Assembly (NCBI RefSeq): GCF_018812025.1
Contig: NC_063044.1
Coordinates: 72,657,379-72,721,378, forward strand
DNA: 64,000 nt
Reading direction: 5' to 3'
From: Megalobrama amblycephala
Lineage: Eukaryota > Chordata > Actinopteri > Cypriniformes > Xenocyprididae
Below, piece after piece: positions 12,584-23,440 of this stretch. The translations under genes and the position numbers were made by a program. Position 1 is the stretch's first letter. Each line of letters begins with the position of its first letter. The notes under the pieces were generated by a model. That model was not told where the DNA came from and did no database searches. It was given only the letters and a program-made list of their open reading frames with translations.

Positions 12584-13416
12584 ATTGTGCCATCTCAGGC
12601 TATATAATTTTTTATTTTATTACTACTTTTCTTCCTCATGTTTTGATATTTTTGTCAACCCTGTTACAGATGTAATCATCACTATATACTACAGTTTTAA
12701 TTAGAACTATGTAATAGTTTTCACATATATGAGCAGTATTTTTGTCCCTCTTTTCACTGAAAAACTTGGAAGGCCATTTCAAATATTATTTTTACATTAT
12801 TTATGAAATTAATGACAGTAACAGGATTGACATAATGGTAACAGGACTGACCAGAGTAACAGGGATGATGGGACACACATTCTCCAGCATACAGTCCTTA
12901 TATATATATATTTTTTACATAATACTGTAAAGTTTCTTACTTTTTAATTTACATTATATTGTTTTGCATTCACTTTGCATGGCTGTATTAGTGAAACATT
13001 ACATTTCTAAGAGATAAAGAGCCTCATTTATAAAATGTTGCACAGAAACTGTCCTAAACCTGATCTTATGATCATTTTTTAGATGTGCGTACGTGAGATT
13101 CTTAGAATGAACGTACACACAGAAAACAAGCGTATGTCTCTCTTTCAGATGTGAAATATATAAATCGCAAATAATCTTGAACATGAACTACGCACACTCT
13201 AAGATCAAATCTGTGCATATGCATGCTTTATAAATGTTTTAAGGCTACTGTAATTAGACCCATACGTCCATACGTTTTGTCTGTGTCAGTGTGTCTCCTC
13301 ACAGAACTTAAAATATACACTGCCCGGCCAAAAAAAAAAGGTTGTTGTTTGGATTTTAATACTTATTATTTTGATAATTATGTTTCTAGCATGTTATATG
13401 TTTGGCAATGGTTCTT

Positions 13417-13934
13417 TTAACCCTAAGAGATGTAGTGTGTAGCTTTTCTTTTCTTAAATGTGTTGAAAGATGTATCATGGCCATATTCCAGGATGAGAGT
13501 TAAAGACTGCGAACAGAACAACAGAGTTAAAACTGTGAAAGAATGGTTCACAGAGCACAAAGAATCATTTTCACACATGAATGGGCACTTCTGAGTCCTG
13601 ACTTTAACCTCAGTGTAAGTCTTTCGGATGTGCTGGAGGAGACTTTACAGAGTGCTCACCTCTTGCATTGTCAATACAAGATCTTGACCAAAAATGAACC
13701 TCCTGATGGAAATGACATCAGAACATTTATTTCCATCAAGAGGTTAGTCTTACATTGAGGTTAAAGTCAGGACTCAGAAGTGTCCATTCATGTATGAAAA
13801 TGATTTTTTGAACTGTGAACCATTCTTTAACCCTGAATATTGGGATTGTCATCCTGAAATATGGCCATGATACGTATTCCAACATGGTTGTTTAAGAAAT
13901 GAAAAGCTACACACTCCATCTGTTAGGGTTAAAA
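13417..13934. mobile_element. Fold-back Tc1-like remnant
   Basis: Outer arms are inverted (TTAACCCTAAGAGATG on the left, TGTTAGGGTTAA on the right). Inner blocks also pair, for example ACTTCTGAGTCCTGACTTTA and its inverse. The plus-strand core reads as a broken Tc1-like transposase C-terminus: an SPD-N block followed by DVLEETLQSA and later QDLDQK, in different frames with stops. Just upstream, at about 13319, CACTGCCCGGCCAAAAA resembles a Tc1 terminal sequence. Confidence 0.6.
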
Positions 13935-14189
13935 TATATTATATATCAAGTTTATATAATACATTTAAATAGTCAATACTTGAATTACAAGATTTGTGTA
14001 CCAATAATACTAATACTAACAATACTAAAAATACTAACTAAAAATGTAACTGATGCAGACCAGATCACAAAAGCACATTTTGTACAATTTAAATGGATAT
14101 TACTTGTAGATAATGAGTATGTTACATTAAAGAAATAAGTGTTTAAATGTAAACTTCAAAAATGGTAACAGGTTTGACATTGCATGATA

Positions 14190-14194
14190 TCCCC
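14190..14194. repeat. TSD of the BEL element, left copy (TCCCC)
   Basis: TCCCC precedes the left LTR and is repeated directly after the right LTR at 22288-22292. A 5-bp duplication is usual for BEL/Pao integration. Confidence 0.85.
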
Positions 14195-15311
14195 TATAGC
14201 GAAGGGCTATTTAAAGCTGTTAGGGCTAGCTTGGATTGCAGTGAACTAGGTGTGTCGGTCAGAACACCACAGAGTGAAGAATCAATTGGAACTGGTTTAT
14301 TAACTCTGGTATGCAGATAGCAACATCAGAAGGGGAAGTCAGCCTTTACATGCACATTAATAAACAGACGTTTAAATAGAAGGGCTGTAGTGGACAATGG
14401 AGGGCTTAGCAATGAGGCTTCTTTTGCGGCATCCAGGAACAATGTATCCTTTTAGCTTAGTTTGAGCCTTGGGATAACCACAGATAAGCAGGCAAGGACT
14501 GATATGAATGATAACACTTGTGAGCTGGTTAAGCACATCCAGCGGAGGAGAACCTGAGGTACATTCAGTAAGAGTCCTGTGTTATCTTGCGTGGGTTTGC
14601 TCATAAATGAGTTGGATACATATCAGCTGAAGTAGACTTGGATGGTACGGTAAGGACGTGTGTGTGTGGTTTATCTGCAAAACACACAGCAGCACTCAAC
14701 TGTCAGCAATATCATTACATTATCCTCATTCACATACAACTATAGGCTGCTCCCTTCATACAATAATGTAATAATGCATAAACATGTGATATAACAGCAT
14801 ACTGACTTGCATTGTCACTTTTATATAATTCAAATAACACCTTCCATCACGTTTACTATCATTATTAATCTACATGCCTTACTGCAACATTATAAACATT
14901 ATAAATGTGAACATCGTAGACAACTTAAATGATTTAAAACTAGCACTGATGAGTTAACATCGTCTTGTAACATTATACAGCATCTAACATTAACTGCGTC
15001 ATCACTGATGATGAGCATAGATCAGCAAACACAACAGAATCAACAGTACTCACTCCCATAGGACGCACACAAACACAAGACACATCCAATCCAACGCTGA
15101 CAACAACTTTGATGCGCGTCCTCAGCACTGATGAATGGAGTAAACCCGATCGTCAGCAGCGGATGATGCAATCTGTCACTCGCTCCGTTGTTGAATGAAC
15201 AGTATTCTCTTCCGTCTGTTCGCGCTACATATTTTCATAATAAGAGTCCCCACTAGGGCAGCACAACCATGCTTTGACATTGTTACACTTTATGAAGTAG
15301 TCTTTTGCACA
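14195..15311 (-). mobile_element. 3' LTR of the BEL/Pao retrotransposon
   Basis: 1,117 bp, matching the copy at 21169-22287 except for four substitutions and a 2-bp difference in a GT run. Read on the minus strand it starts TGTGCAAAAG. Near-identity of the LTRs means the insertion is recent. Confidence 0.95.
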
Positions 15312-15351
15312 GCCGCCCCCAAATTGTGTGCAATTTGCTCATGTAAAAGAC
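15312..15351 (-). promoter_or_regulatory. Polypurine-tract region before the 3' LTR
   Basis: On the minus strand the 40 bases between the stop codon and the LTR end in TTGGGGGCGGC, a purine-rich stretch directly against the LTR. This is where the plus-strand DNA primer is expected. Confidence 0.6.
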
Positions 15352-18300
15352 TCAAGTTGTCAGAGGGCATTTGTCATCCTCCTCAGCATCTGGGATAACC
15401 GGAAGAGTAATAAGCCGGGCAACTGGCCGGGTGTAGACTTTGTCTTTGACCTGTACATCTACAGATCGCACATGACCATCTGCACTCGGATACACTTTAA
15501 CCACCCTGCCTACTGGCCAGAGCGCCCTGGGAAACTGGGGGTCCATCAGCAGGACTACAGAACCTACTGTCAGATCGTCAGGGGTACCATGCCATTTTTG
15601 TCTGCACTGGAGGGCCGGCAGGTAGCACCTGATGAATCTGGCCCAAAAGTGATCTGCTATAACTTGGCAGTGTCGCCATCTCCGCTTGCTTAATCCCTCA
15701 CTCTTAGGGTAGACCACGGGAGGCAGTGCTCCATCCAGCCGCCCCATCAAGAGGAGATTTGGCGTCACAGCATCCACGTCAGCAACACTAGACGAGGTAT
15801 AACCCAAAGGTTTAGTGTTCAGTATTGCCTCAACCTCTAATAAGATAGTATATAGAACCTCCTCAGAGATAGGCTGAACTCCAATGACAGTATACAGTGC
15901 AGTCTTGACAGACTTTATCTCCCTCTCCCACGTTCCCCCGAAGTGAGGAGCTGCAGGGGGGTTAAAGCAGAAATCAATCTTCTGCTTGGCCAGAAGGTGT
16001 TGGAGTTCGGAGGACATGCTGTTAAAAGACTCACGCAGCTCTTTCTCTCCTGCCTTAAAGTTCGTACCCTGGTCGGAACAGAGCTCAACTGGAGTCCCTC
16101 GGCGAGCGATGAAACGCCTGAGACTCATCAGGAAGGAGTCCGCATCCATATGGTACATGAGGTCTAGATGCACCGCCCGGGTGGTAAGGCACTTATAGAT
16201 GATGCCCCATCTCTTCTCTGAGCGTCGTCCTATCTTGACTTGAAACGGTCCGAAGCAGTCAACACCCGTAGAGTAGAATGGCGGTTTGTATAAGCGTAGA
16301 CGGGATGGCTTAGATTTCCACCTTCGACACTCTTCGCACTGGTGTTGCACTCTCCGAACTGCCTCCCTGCCACGGAGAATCCAGAAGACCCGGCGGATCT
16401 CTGCAAATACTCGCTCTGGGCCTGGGTGACAGAGTCGAGCATCATAGTCCTGGATAAGGAGTTTTGTTACTGGATGCAAGGGGTCCAGAACAATAGGATG
16501 TCTGAATGCAGGGTCTAACCATTCGGCACGTCGGAGTCTCCCTCCTACTCGTATGATTCCCTCATCCGGGTCCAGCTCCGGGGACAGGGTGAGGAGACGA
16601 CTACTTCGGAGAACCGCCTTCCCTGCTTTAAGGTGTCGCAACTCCTTTGGGAAGCATTCTGCCTGAACTCTCTGGAAGATAGTAATCTCTGCCCGTCGAT
16701 AGTCTGCTGCTGTCAAGGGATCATCTTGATCTGCCGCCCCATGCACCTCCTGCGCTACGGCCTCGACCATATCCTTCCAGGACCGGTATGACTGGCCCAG
16801 AAAGGTCTCCTGTCTATCCGCAGTGGATATCACTCCACACGCAGTAGACTTCTTATACTCCTTGACATCCTGTACCGGTACATCTCCAGGTAAGGATGGC
16901 CATTCAGCAGGCCCCTTGAGGAGGAAGGATGGCCCTTGGCTCCAGCGGTTGGGCTCTGCTAATTCTGCCAATGTCTTTCCTCGGGTCACATCATCTGCCG
17001 GGTTCTGTGCAGAGTCCACATAGCGCCAGGTACTCCCTCCAGTAAGCTCCTGGATCTCGGCTACACGAGTACCCACAAAGACTTTGAAGCGGCATGACTC
17101 CGACTGTAACCAGGTCAACACTGTCATAGAGTCACTCCAAAGAATCGTCTGATCTGTCTTCAATGTCAGTTCTCTCTCTAACGTCTTTGCTAACTGGGCA
17201 GCCGTCAAGGCACCACAGAGCTCGAGGCGGGGAATGGAATGCTGACGACGGGGAGCTACCCTGGATCTAGCCGCCAGAAATGCCAGGTAAACCTGTCCCT
17301 GAGTATCTTCGGTTCTCAGGTAAGAAACTGATCCGTAGGCCCTTTCAGAGGCGTCACTAAACACATGGATCTGTCTGGAAGCAACCCTCTGATCAGTTGG
17401 CGTTGGAGCATAGGGTCGGGGTAACGAGATGAGTGGCAGCAAGTGCAACTCAGATTCCCACTCCTTCCACGCCTTCTGCAGCTCTTGAGGGATAAGTGGG
17501 TCGTCCCAGTCACGCGGTTTGTCCCACATGCTCTGGACGATCAGCTTGGCGCGGGTTGTGTAAGGTGCAATGAATCCCAGGGGATCATATTGTCGAGCTA
17601 ACACCTTGTAAACATTCCTCATTGTCAATGCCCCATACTCCAGAGGTCGGTTCCTGTAGCCTAAGGTGTCTGTGTCCCAGTGCCAGCTTAGACCGAGTGC
17701 TGGTTCTGACAGGCCAGGTTCATCATTAGAAAGCCATCGCTCCATGCTATCAGACCTCGCATCTGCAGGTAGGTGCCTGAGGACATCAGGTATGTTGCAG
17801 GCCCACTGTCTGATATCGAACCCTCCGGATGCTAGTACCTCTCTTAGCCGGTCTACCAGTTCTCTGGCCTCATTTGCAGTGTGCACACTCTGGAGGCAGT
17901 TATCCACATAAAAACAGCGCTCCACTGAATGCTTGACTATTTCTCCTGGCCCGCTATGATCTCTCGCATGCATTTGGAGAGCGAAGGTGGCGCAGCATGG
18001 TGAAAATGCCGTGCCAAATGGTAGCACCTGCCACTCGTAGACATCGGGGGGATTATCGCGCTTCATGTCCCTCCATATAAACCTTAGAAGCGGCCGGTCT
18101 TCTGGTAAGAGCTGGACCTGGTGGAACATTCCTCTGATGTCACCACTTACTGCCACTGCATGTTCCCTGAAGCGCAGTAAAACTCCCAGCAGAGAGGCTC
18201 CCAACGTTGGTCCAGGAAGGAGAGTATCATTAAGGCTTCGACCTTGATACTGAAAGGAGCAGTTGAAGACCAAACGACTCTTCCCGTTATGACTCACTAA

Positions 18301-21126
18301 GTGGTGTGGTATGTACCACAACTCGTCCGTGGCTGAAGCCTCACCTGGGTCAATCCTTTTGACTGCTCCTGTCTCCACCAACTTCTGAATCGCTGCGCGG
18401 TACTCATCGGCTTGTAGGGGGTCCCGGGCCAATCGTCTCTCTAGACTTCTGAGGCCAGGTAAGACGGCTTCCTTTGGAGCTCTGAGCGGGGGAATACCTT
18501 GTCTCCTTAGCAGAGGTGTGGCATATCGGAGGATGCTTGCAACCGGTACACGCTTCATCTTGGCCTCCAGGACCTCCAGCGCTTCCTTATCCTGCTTTGA
18601 TCTCATAACTAATTTACTGCTCTGGTATGGCAGTAGGTCCATTTTCCAGAGCATCTCGACATTCTGCATCAGCTCCGTCATTCGGGGAGAGATACTAGTG
18701 AAGAGACACTGCTGGGTGCTCTGAGGCCACTGGGTAAGGTGTGTAGGTCCCTGAAGTGTCCATCCCAATCTTGTGCGAATGGCTGCCGGTCCTCCAGGAG
18801 GGCCCAGTCTCACCGGTTCCATCGGAGTAAGTAGATGTGGGTAATCGGCTCCGATCAGCACGAGTGGTTTAACATGCTGAAATGGCTCAAGTGGAAGATC
18901 CGCCAGGTGTTTATACCTTCTCTTCAAACCAGCAATGGGGTAAGTGTGGTCTGCTAAACCCAAGCGTTTTGAGGTGAAGGCCTCCACTATCCGGAATGTT
19001 CTCTTGGGATTCATAGGAGACGATATTTTGAATGAGACGGCAGATCCCTTCAGAGTTTGGACTTCCTGACGAATTGTGCGGAGAGCGAGATCTTCAGGCC
19101 TCTTATGCAGGCCCAGTTTGTCAACTGCCTCAGGAAGGAGCATTGTGCGCTCCGATCCATCGTCCAGTATTGCGTAAGTATCTAGTGTCCTGTCTTTGTT
19201 ATGCAGGAGAACTCTGACGACTTTCAGCAAGACACGAGGATGGGAGGATGCCCTGTCTAGGTAGAGAACTTCCGTACTGCTGCTCACCAGACAGCTTTCA
19301 GCTTTCGACTGCTCGGCCTTAGGGCGTGTGTTGGCATCATGTAGGACTCTCAGATGTTTCCCTTGACAAGTGTCGCAGAGCCTTTTAAGGTCACATTGCG
19401 CTGCTTGATGTGCTCTCCCGCATCTCCAACATCTCTTCTTAACTTTGATCCACTCTATGACCTCATCTCTGGTGAGTTTCTGAATAGCGGGACACTTATT
19501 TAGGAAGTGCTCCGTGCCTTCACAGTATGGACAATAGGGTTTTGCTTTGCCCTTCCATCTCAACGCAGATGAGCTCTGAACCTCTTGTTTGGTTGCATGG
19601 TTTGATGTATAGCTCTCGGCTCCATGTAGCACTGTAGCTGCCAGCTTGCTGCGTCGCTTCTCAGCTTGGTAGCCTGATGGCCCTAGGGCACAGATGTCTG
19701 AAGGACTGTCATAGCCTTGGCACCACGACTCATATCGAAGCCATTCTGCCAGGTTGAGCAGCGTATATGTGTGTCCCGGACGGTGGAACATCTGACGCCT
19801 GAAGTTTGCTCTCATTTCTATTGGAAGCTTGGTGAGAAGTCTGGCCACATGTGAGCCGCATCTCAGCTCGACTTCTCCATCTGGACCCAGTGTCTGTAAC
19901 ATACCCACGAGTGACTGTACATGCAGGGAGAACCTTTCAAATGCAGCTATATCTCCTCGTCTAATTTCAGGCGAATCCATCACAGCAGCAATCCTCTTCA
20001 AAGCTACATGATGTGGCTGGCCGAACTTCTCGGTCAAGGCTGCCATAGTGTCAGTGTACGGCCTAGGCGAGTTGATAAAGGAGTCGGCGATGAGACAGGC
20101 CTCTTCAAGCTTCACATGATCCACAAGGATCTCATACTTGACAAGCTCCGTAGCATCAGTAGGTAGTAGGTTTGCTAGAGCTAGTTTTAACCGAGAAAAC
20201 TCCATCGGGTCCTTATGGACGAAGAAAGGAATTTTTGGTGCCGGCCCCCTGTACTCCCCTCCTCCCAAAGTCACTGATACTGGCGAGTACTGTCTGCCTT
20301 GGGCAGGACGTGGTTGGCTTGTAACAGGCCTGGCAGGGTGCGGGGTTGAGGATCCTGCATCCATATGATGCATGCAGGGCTGCAGACGTGAGATAGGCGT
20401 GTAGGGTTCTGGCCTCTGTGTGTAGGACTGGACGTCATGTTGTTCAGTACCTCGTTTTGTCTGCGGGGGGTTCAGACTTTGAGGAGTCGAATGAGGACGA
20501 GTGTGGGTCATGATGCTGGACGTTACACTGTCCCTCATAAGCTGAAGCTCGCTCATCATACGGTCTATGACGACGACTACTCGCTGCTCCCCAGCAGCTG
20601 CGGACATTGGAGGATAGTCAGACAAAGGCCATGGGGGAGGGGGCAATCCCTCATCATACTCCTCTTCGTCTAAGGCTAATGAGTCAGCTGGTAAAGGAAG
20701 GGGTGGCATTGGCCATTGCTCCGAGGTCTGATCCCGCTGCACTGCTTCTGAGGTGGTAGACTCACACGATTCCCTTCTAGTATCATAAGGTGAAGTGAAA
20801 CTATACTGCCTGCCCTCGGTGTGTAGCCCGCTTAGCTCAGTGTGGGGCAGAGGGGTATGTGGCCATCCTAGGCTTGCATCGTTGAAGCTCTCCTCGGAGC
20901 TTGGGGAATGATCATCCTGCACATTTCCGTGGTTCCTCCACTTCACATGAGGCTGTGAGCTCCACTCTTCCCCTCTGGGCACGTGTGGTACTGGGCTAGC
21001 ATGTGATGGACCACGTATCTTCGATCGCACTACATCAACGTCGTAACCTTTCAAATAGGATGGCAGTCTCACCTGACGTTTGGGCCGAGTAGATGGGGCC
21101 CACGATGCTTCATCACCCTGTTGCAT
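15352..21126 (-). CDS. BEL/Pao Gag-Pol polyprotein, intact, 1,924 codons
   Basis: A single uninterrupted frame encodes the Gag and Pol of a BEL/Pao LTR retrotransposon. The start is the first ATG after the primer-binding site. Domains in order: a Gag core (about aa 280-460, the DUF1759-like region); cysteine-rich knuckles (about 530-600, CPYC and CWRCGRAHQAAQC); aspartic protease with DDGS at about 651; reverse transcriptase with active-site box FYVDN at about 1072, the D-N form seen in this clade instead of D-D; RNase H (SDAS at about 1254, later WSDS and NPADDVTRG); integrase with an N-terminal zinc region (about 1560-1610) and catalytic residues in GVDCFG (about 1620), CSDQGTNF (about 1682) and TWEREIK (about 1734); and a C-terminal DUF5641-like domain (about 1830-1910). 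It acts in cytoplasmic particles to copy element RNA into DNA and integrate it. No stop or frameshift is present, so the copy could be active. Confidence 0.96.
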   Translation of the reverse strand: MQQGDEASWAPSTRPKRQVRLPSYLKGYDVDVVRSKIRGPSHASPVPHVPRGEEWSSQPHVKWRNHGNVQDDHSPSSEESFNDASLGWPHTPLPHTELSGLHTEGRQYSFTSPYDTRRESCESTTSEAVQRDQTSEQWPMPPLPLPADSLALDEEEYDEGLPPPPWPLSDYPPMSAAAGEQRVVVVIDRMMSELQLMRDSVTSSIMTHTRPHSTPQSLNPPQTKRGTEQHDVQSYTQRPEPYTPISRLQPCMHHMDAGSSTPHPARPVTSQPRPAQGRQYSPVSVTLGGGEYRGPAPKIPFFVHKDPMEFSRLKLALANLLPTDATELVKYEILVDHVKLEEACLIADSFINSPRPYTDTMAALTEKFGQPHHVALKRIAAVMDSPEIRRGDIAAFERFSLHVQSLVGMLQTLGPDGEVELRCGSHVARLLTKLPIEMRANFRRQMFHRPGHTYTLLNLAEWLRYESWCQGYDSPSDICALGPSGYQAEKRRSKLAATVLHGAESYTSNHATKQEVQSSSALRWKGKAKPYCPYCEGTEHFLNKCPAIQKLTRDEVIEWIKVKKRCWRCGRAHQAAQCDLKRLCDTCQGKHLRVLHDANTRPKAEQSKAESCLVSSSTEVLYLDRASSHPRVLLKVVRVLLHNKDRTLDTYAILDDGSERTMLLPEAVDKLGLHKRPEDLALRTIRQEVQTLKGSAVSFKISSPMNPKRTFRIVEAFTSKRLGLADHTYPIAGLKRRYKHLADLPLEPFQHVKPLVLIGADYPHLLTPMEPVRLGPPGGPAAIRTRLGWTLQGPTHLTQWPQSTQQCLFTSISPRMTELMQNVEMLWKMDLLPYQSSKLVMRSKQDKEALEVLEAKMKRVPVASILRYATPLLRRQGIPPLRAPKEAVLPGLRSLERRLARDPLQADEYRAAIQKLVETGAVKRIDPGEASATDELWYIPHHLVSHNGKSRLVFNCSFQYQGRSLNDTLLPGPTLGASLLGVLLRFREHAVAVSGDIRGMFHQVQLLPEDRPLLRFIWRDMKRDNPPDVYEWQVLPFGTAFSPCCATFALQMHARDHSGPGEIVKHSVERCFYVDNCLQSVHTANEARELVDRLREVLASGGFDIRQWACNIPDVLRHLPADARSDSMERWLSNDEPGLSEPALGLSWHWDTDTLGYRNRPLEYGALTMRNVYKVLARQYDPLGFIAPYTTRAKLIVQSMWDKPRDWDDPLIPQELQKAWKEWESELHLLPLISLPRPYAPTPTDQRVASRQIHVFSDASERAYGSVSYLRTEDTQGQVYLAFLAARSRVAPRRQHSIPRLELCGALTAAQLAKTLERELTLKTDQTILWSDSMTVLTWLQSESCRFKVFVGTRVAEIQELTGGSTWRYVDSAQNPADDVTRGKTLAELAEPNRWSQGPSFLLKGPAEWPSLPGDVPVQDVKEYKKSTACGVISTADRQETFLGQSYRSWKDMVEAVAQEVHGAADQDDPLTAADYRRAEITIFQRVQAECFPKELRHLKAGKAVLRSSRLLTLSPELDPDEGIIRVGGRLRRAEWLDPAFRHPIVLDPLHPVTKLLIQDYDARLCHPGPERVFAEIRRVFWILRGREAVRRVQHQCEECRRWKSKPSRLRLYKPPFYSTGVDCFGPFQVKIGRRSEKRWGIIYKCLTTRAVHLDLMYHMDADSFLMSLRRFIARRGTPVELCSDQGTNFKAGEKELRESFNSMSSELQHLLAKQKIDFCFNPPAAPHFGGTWEREIKSVKTALYTVIGVQPISEEVLYTILLEVEAILNTKPLGYTSSSVADVDAVTPNLLLMGRLDGALPPVVYPKSEGLSKRRWRHCQVIADHFWARFIRCYLPALQCRQKWHGTPDDLTVGSVVLLMDPQFPRALWPVGRVVKVYPSADGHVRSVDVQVKDKVYTRPVARLITLPVIPDAEEDDKCPLTT

Positions 21127-21145
21127 GCTCCTAGCACAGCTGCAG

Positions 21146-21163
21146 ATCCGGCTCGAAGGACCA
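21146..21163 (-). promoter_or_regulatory. Primer-binding site, complementary to tRNA-Tyr 3' end
   Basis: The minus-strand sequence TGGTCCTTCGAGCCGGAT lies 5 bp after the 5' LTR. Its complement ends CCGGCTCGAAGGA-CCA, the 3' end of eukaryotic cytosolic tRNA-Tyr as I remember it. This tRNA would prime reverse transcription. Confidence 0.85.
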
Positions 21164-21168
21164 CAATA

Positions 21169-22287
21169 TATAGCGAAGGGCTATTTAAAGCTGTTAGGGC
21201 TAGCTTGGATTGCAGTGAACTAGGTGTGTCGGTCAGAACACCACAGAGCGAAGAATCAATTGGAACTGGTTTATTAACTCTGGTATGCAGATAGCAACAT
21301 CAGAAGGGGAAGTCAGTCTTTACATGCACATTAATAAACAGACGTTTAAATAGAAGGGCTGTAGTGGACAATGGAGGGCTTAGCAATGAGGCTTCTTTTG
21401 CGGCATCCAGGAACAATGTATCCTTTTAGCTTAGTTTGAGCCTTGGGATAACCACAGATAAGCAGGCAAGGACTGATATGAATGATAACACTTGTGAGCT
21501 GGTTAAGCACATCCAGCGGAGGAGAACCTGAGGTACATTCAGTAAGAGTCCTGTGTTATCTTGCGTGGGTTTGCTCATAAATGAGTTGGATACATATCAG
21601 CTGAAGTAGACTTGGATGGTACGGTAAGGACGTGTGTGTGTGTGGTTTATCTGCAAAACACACAGCAGCACTCAACTGTCAGCAATATCATTACATTATC
21701 CTCATTCACATACAACTATAGGCTGCTCCCTTCATACAATAATGTAATAATGCATAAACATGTGATATAACAGCATACTGACTTGCATTGTCACTTTTAT
21801 ATAATTCAAATAACACCTTCCATCACGTTTACTATCATTATTAATCTACATGCCTTACTGCAACATTATAAACATTATAAATGTGAACATCGTAGACAAC
21901 TTAAATGATTTAAAACTAGCACTGATGAGTTAACATCGTCTTGTAACATTATACAGCATCTAACATTAACTGCGTCATCACTGATGATGAGCATAGATCA
22001 GCAAACACAACAGAATCAACAGTACTCACTCCCATAGGACGCACACAAACACAAGACACATCCAATCCAACGCTGACAACAACTTTGATGCGCGTCCTCA
22101 GCACTGATGAATGGAGTAAACCCGATCGTCAGCAGCGGACGATGCAATCTGTCACTCGCTCCATTGTTGAATGAACAGTATTCTCTTCCGTCTGTTCGCG
22201 CTACATATTTTCATAATAAGAGTCCCCACTAGGGCAGCACAACCATGCTTTGACATTGTTACACTTTATGAAGTAGTCTTTTGCACA
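21169..22287 (-). mobile_element. 5' LTR of the BEL/Pao retrotransposon
   Basis: 1,119 bp, nearly identical to the copy at 14195-15311. It lies upstream of the polyprotein in the minus-strand sense and should hold its promoter. No TATA box was assigned with confidence. Confidence 0.95.
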
Positions 22288-22820
22288 TCCCCCCTCAGTC
22301 AAACCTCATAAATCATCAAAAATAGAAAATTATAGAGGAGAGAGAGAAACCTATTTTTATTTGAACTGTTGGCATCCTGGTTTAGAGATGATGTAACTTC
22401 CTGGAAGTGATGTCACTGGAATATACCATTATTTATACAGGGTTCTTTGATGAGGGTAACAGGGCTGACATGAAATAGAGGACACCGATAAAATGATTTA
22501 TATTTTATAAAAAATAATGCTAAAACATTGCTTGACATTAAGACTATACTTAGAACAATAAGCAAAAGTGATTTTTATATCATTTTGCATTCAATTTGCA
22601 AATTAAAAGTCATGATTAAAAGTCAAAGTGAACAATCATAGCAAGGGACAGGCCAAAAACCTTATTTAAAATAATATTTAATTGACTTTACTTTGCTGTA
22701 ATATTGATAAAACAATACACAGTATTGATAAATCACAAATTTATTTGTTGTTATAGTACTTCTATGTCTGGTTATTTCTTAGGGACACAAAAGGCACCGA
22801 TTTCGTGGAATGACCCATAT

Positions 22821-23440
22821 ACTCCAAAAATCATCCTCATCTGAATGATGGCTGAAACTTTACTGATGATTTTCATGAAGTTTTATTGTACATTAGCTAC
22901 CTTGAAATGTCCGTTTTTAACTCTACATAATCACTGTAAGAGCTTCAGGGTTGCTTAACAAACTGTTAAACTTTCTAACCGTAAGAAAACTCTGATGAAC
23001 CGTAATAATATGCATGACACTCTTGTTCATTACTGCTGTGATCAGTAACACTCAGACCATAATACCCGTCAAAATAAGAGCACTCTTTTTGTAAGACGAA
23101 TAATGCAGACCTTATAATTACACCCACAAAAATATGTACAAAACAAATTAAAAGATTAATCACAATAAAGTCTGTTACATTTTGTAAACGGGGTGTTTTA
23201 ATCACACAAACAGCACTTCAGGTCAATTTGAACGAAGCTCCCATGGTGGAATAGCAAGGAGCTCCTTTTAGAGTCTGTTCCCGCCCCCAAAAGCAAAACG
23301 TGATTGGTGGTAGCGAGAGTGTGCTGCAATTGGTCAGCGCAACGTGGCCGTTATCTGATTGGCTTGAGTAGTCGGTGGGTGGAGTCAACCTATTTGTGGA
23401 TTTGTCTGCAATCGTGACGCTAGAATTGTTTCAGAATCCA
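22821..23440. other. Unassigned spacer
   Basis: No gene or repeat was recognised with confidence. The stretch at 23270-23400 is less AT-rich than its surroundings, with several ATTGG and CCAAT-type pentamers. Confidence 0.4.

Larger units (their letters stand above)
12003..22816. mobile_element. TIR DNA element split by a BEL retrotransposon, 4-bp TSD
   Basis: The left end begins GGGTCATTCCACGAAATCGG. The right end, finishing at 22816, is its inverse. ATAT flanks both ends (11999-12002 and 22817-22820). After removing the BEL insertion and one copy of its TSD, about 2.7 kb remain. The interior carries five copies of GTCA-N5-GTTAC (12654 plus; 12818, 12838, 14165, 22456 minus). Both the end sequence and this motif relate it to the 453-2164 element. 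No own transposase was seen. Confidence 0.78.

Noticed and set aside
15352..21126. Endogenous retrovirus with envelope
   Set aside because: Domain order and the YVDN box fit BEL/Pao, and no envelope frame follows the integrase; only 40 bp remain before the LTR.
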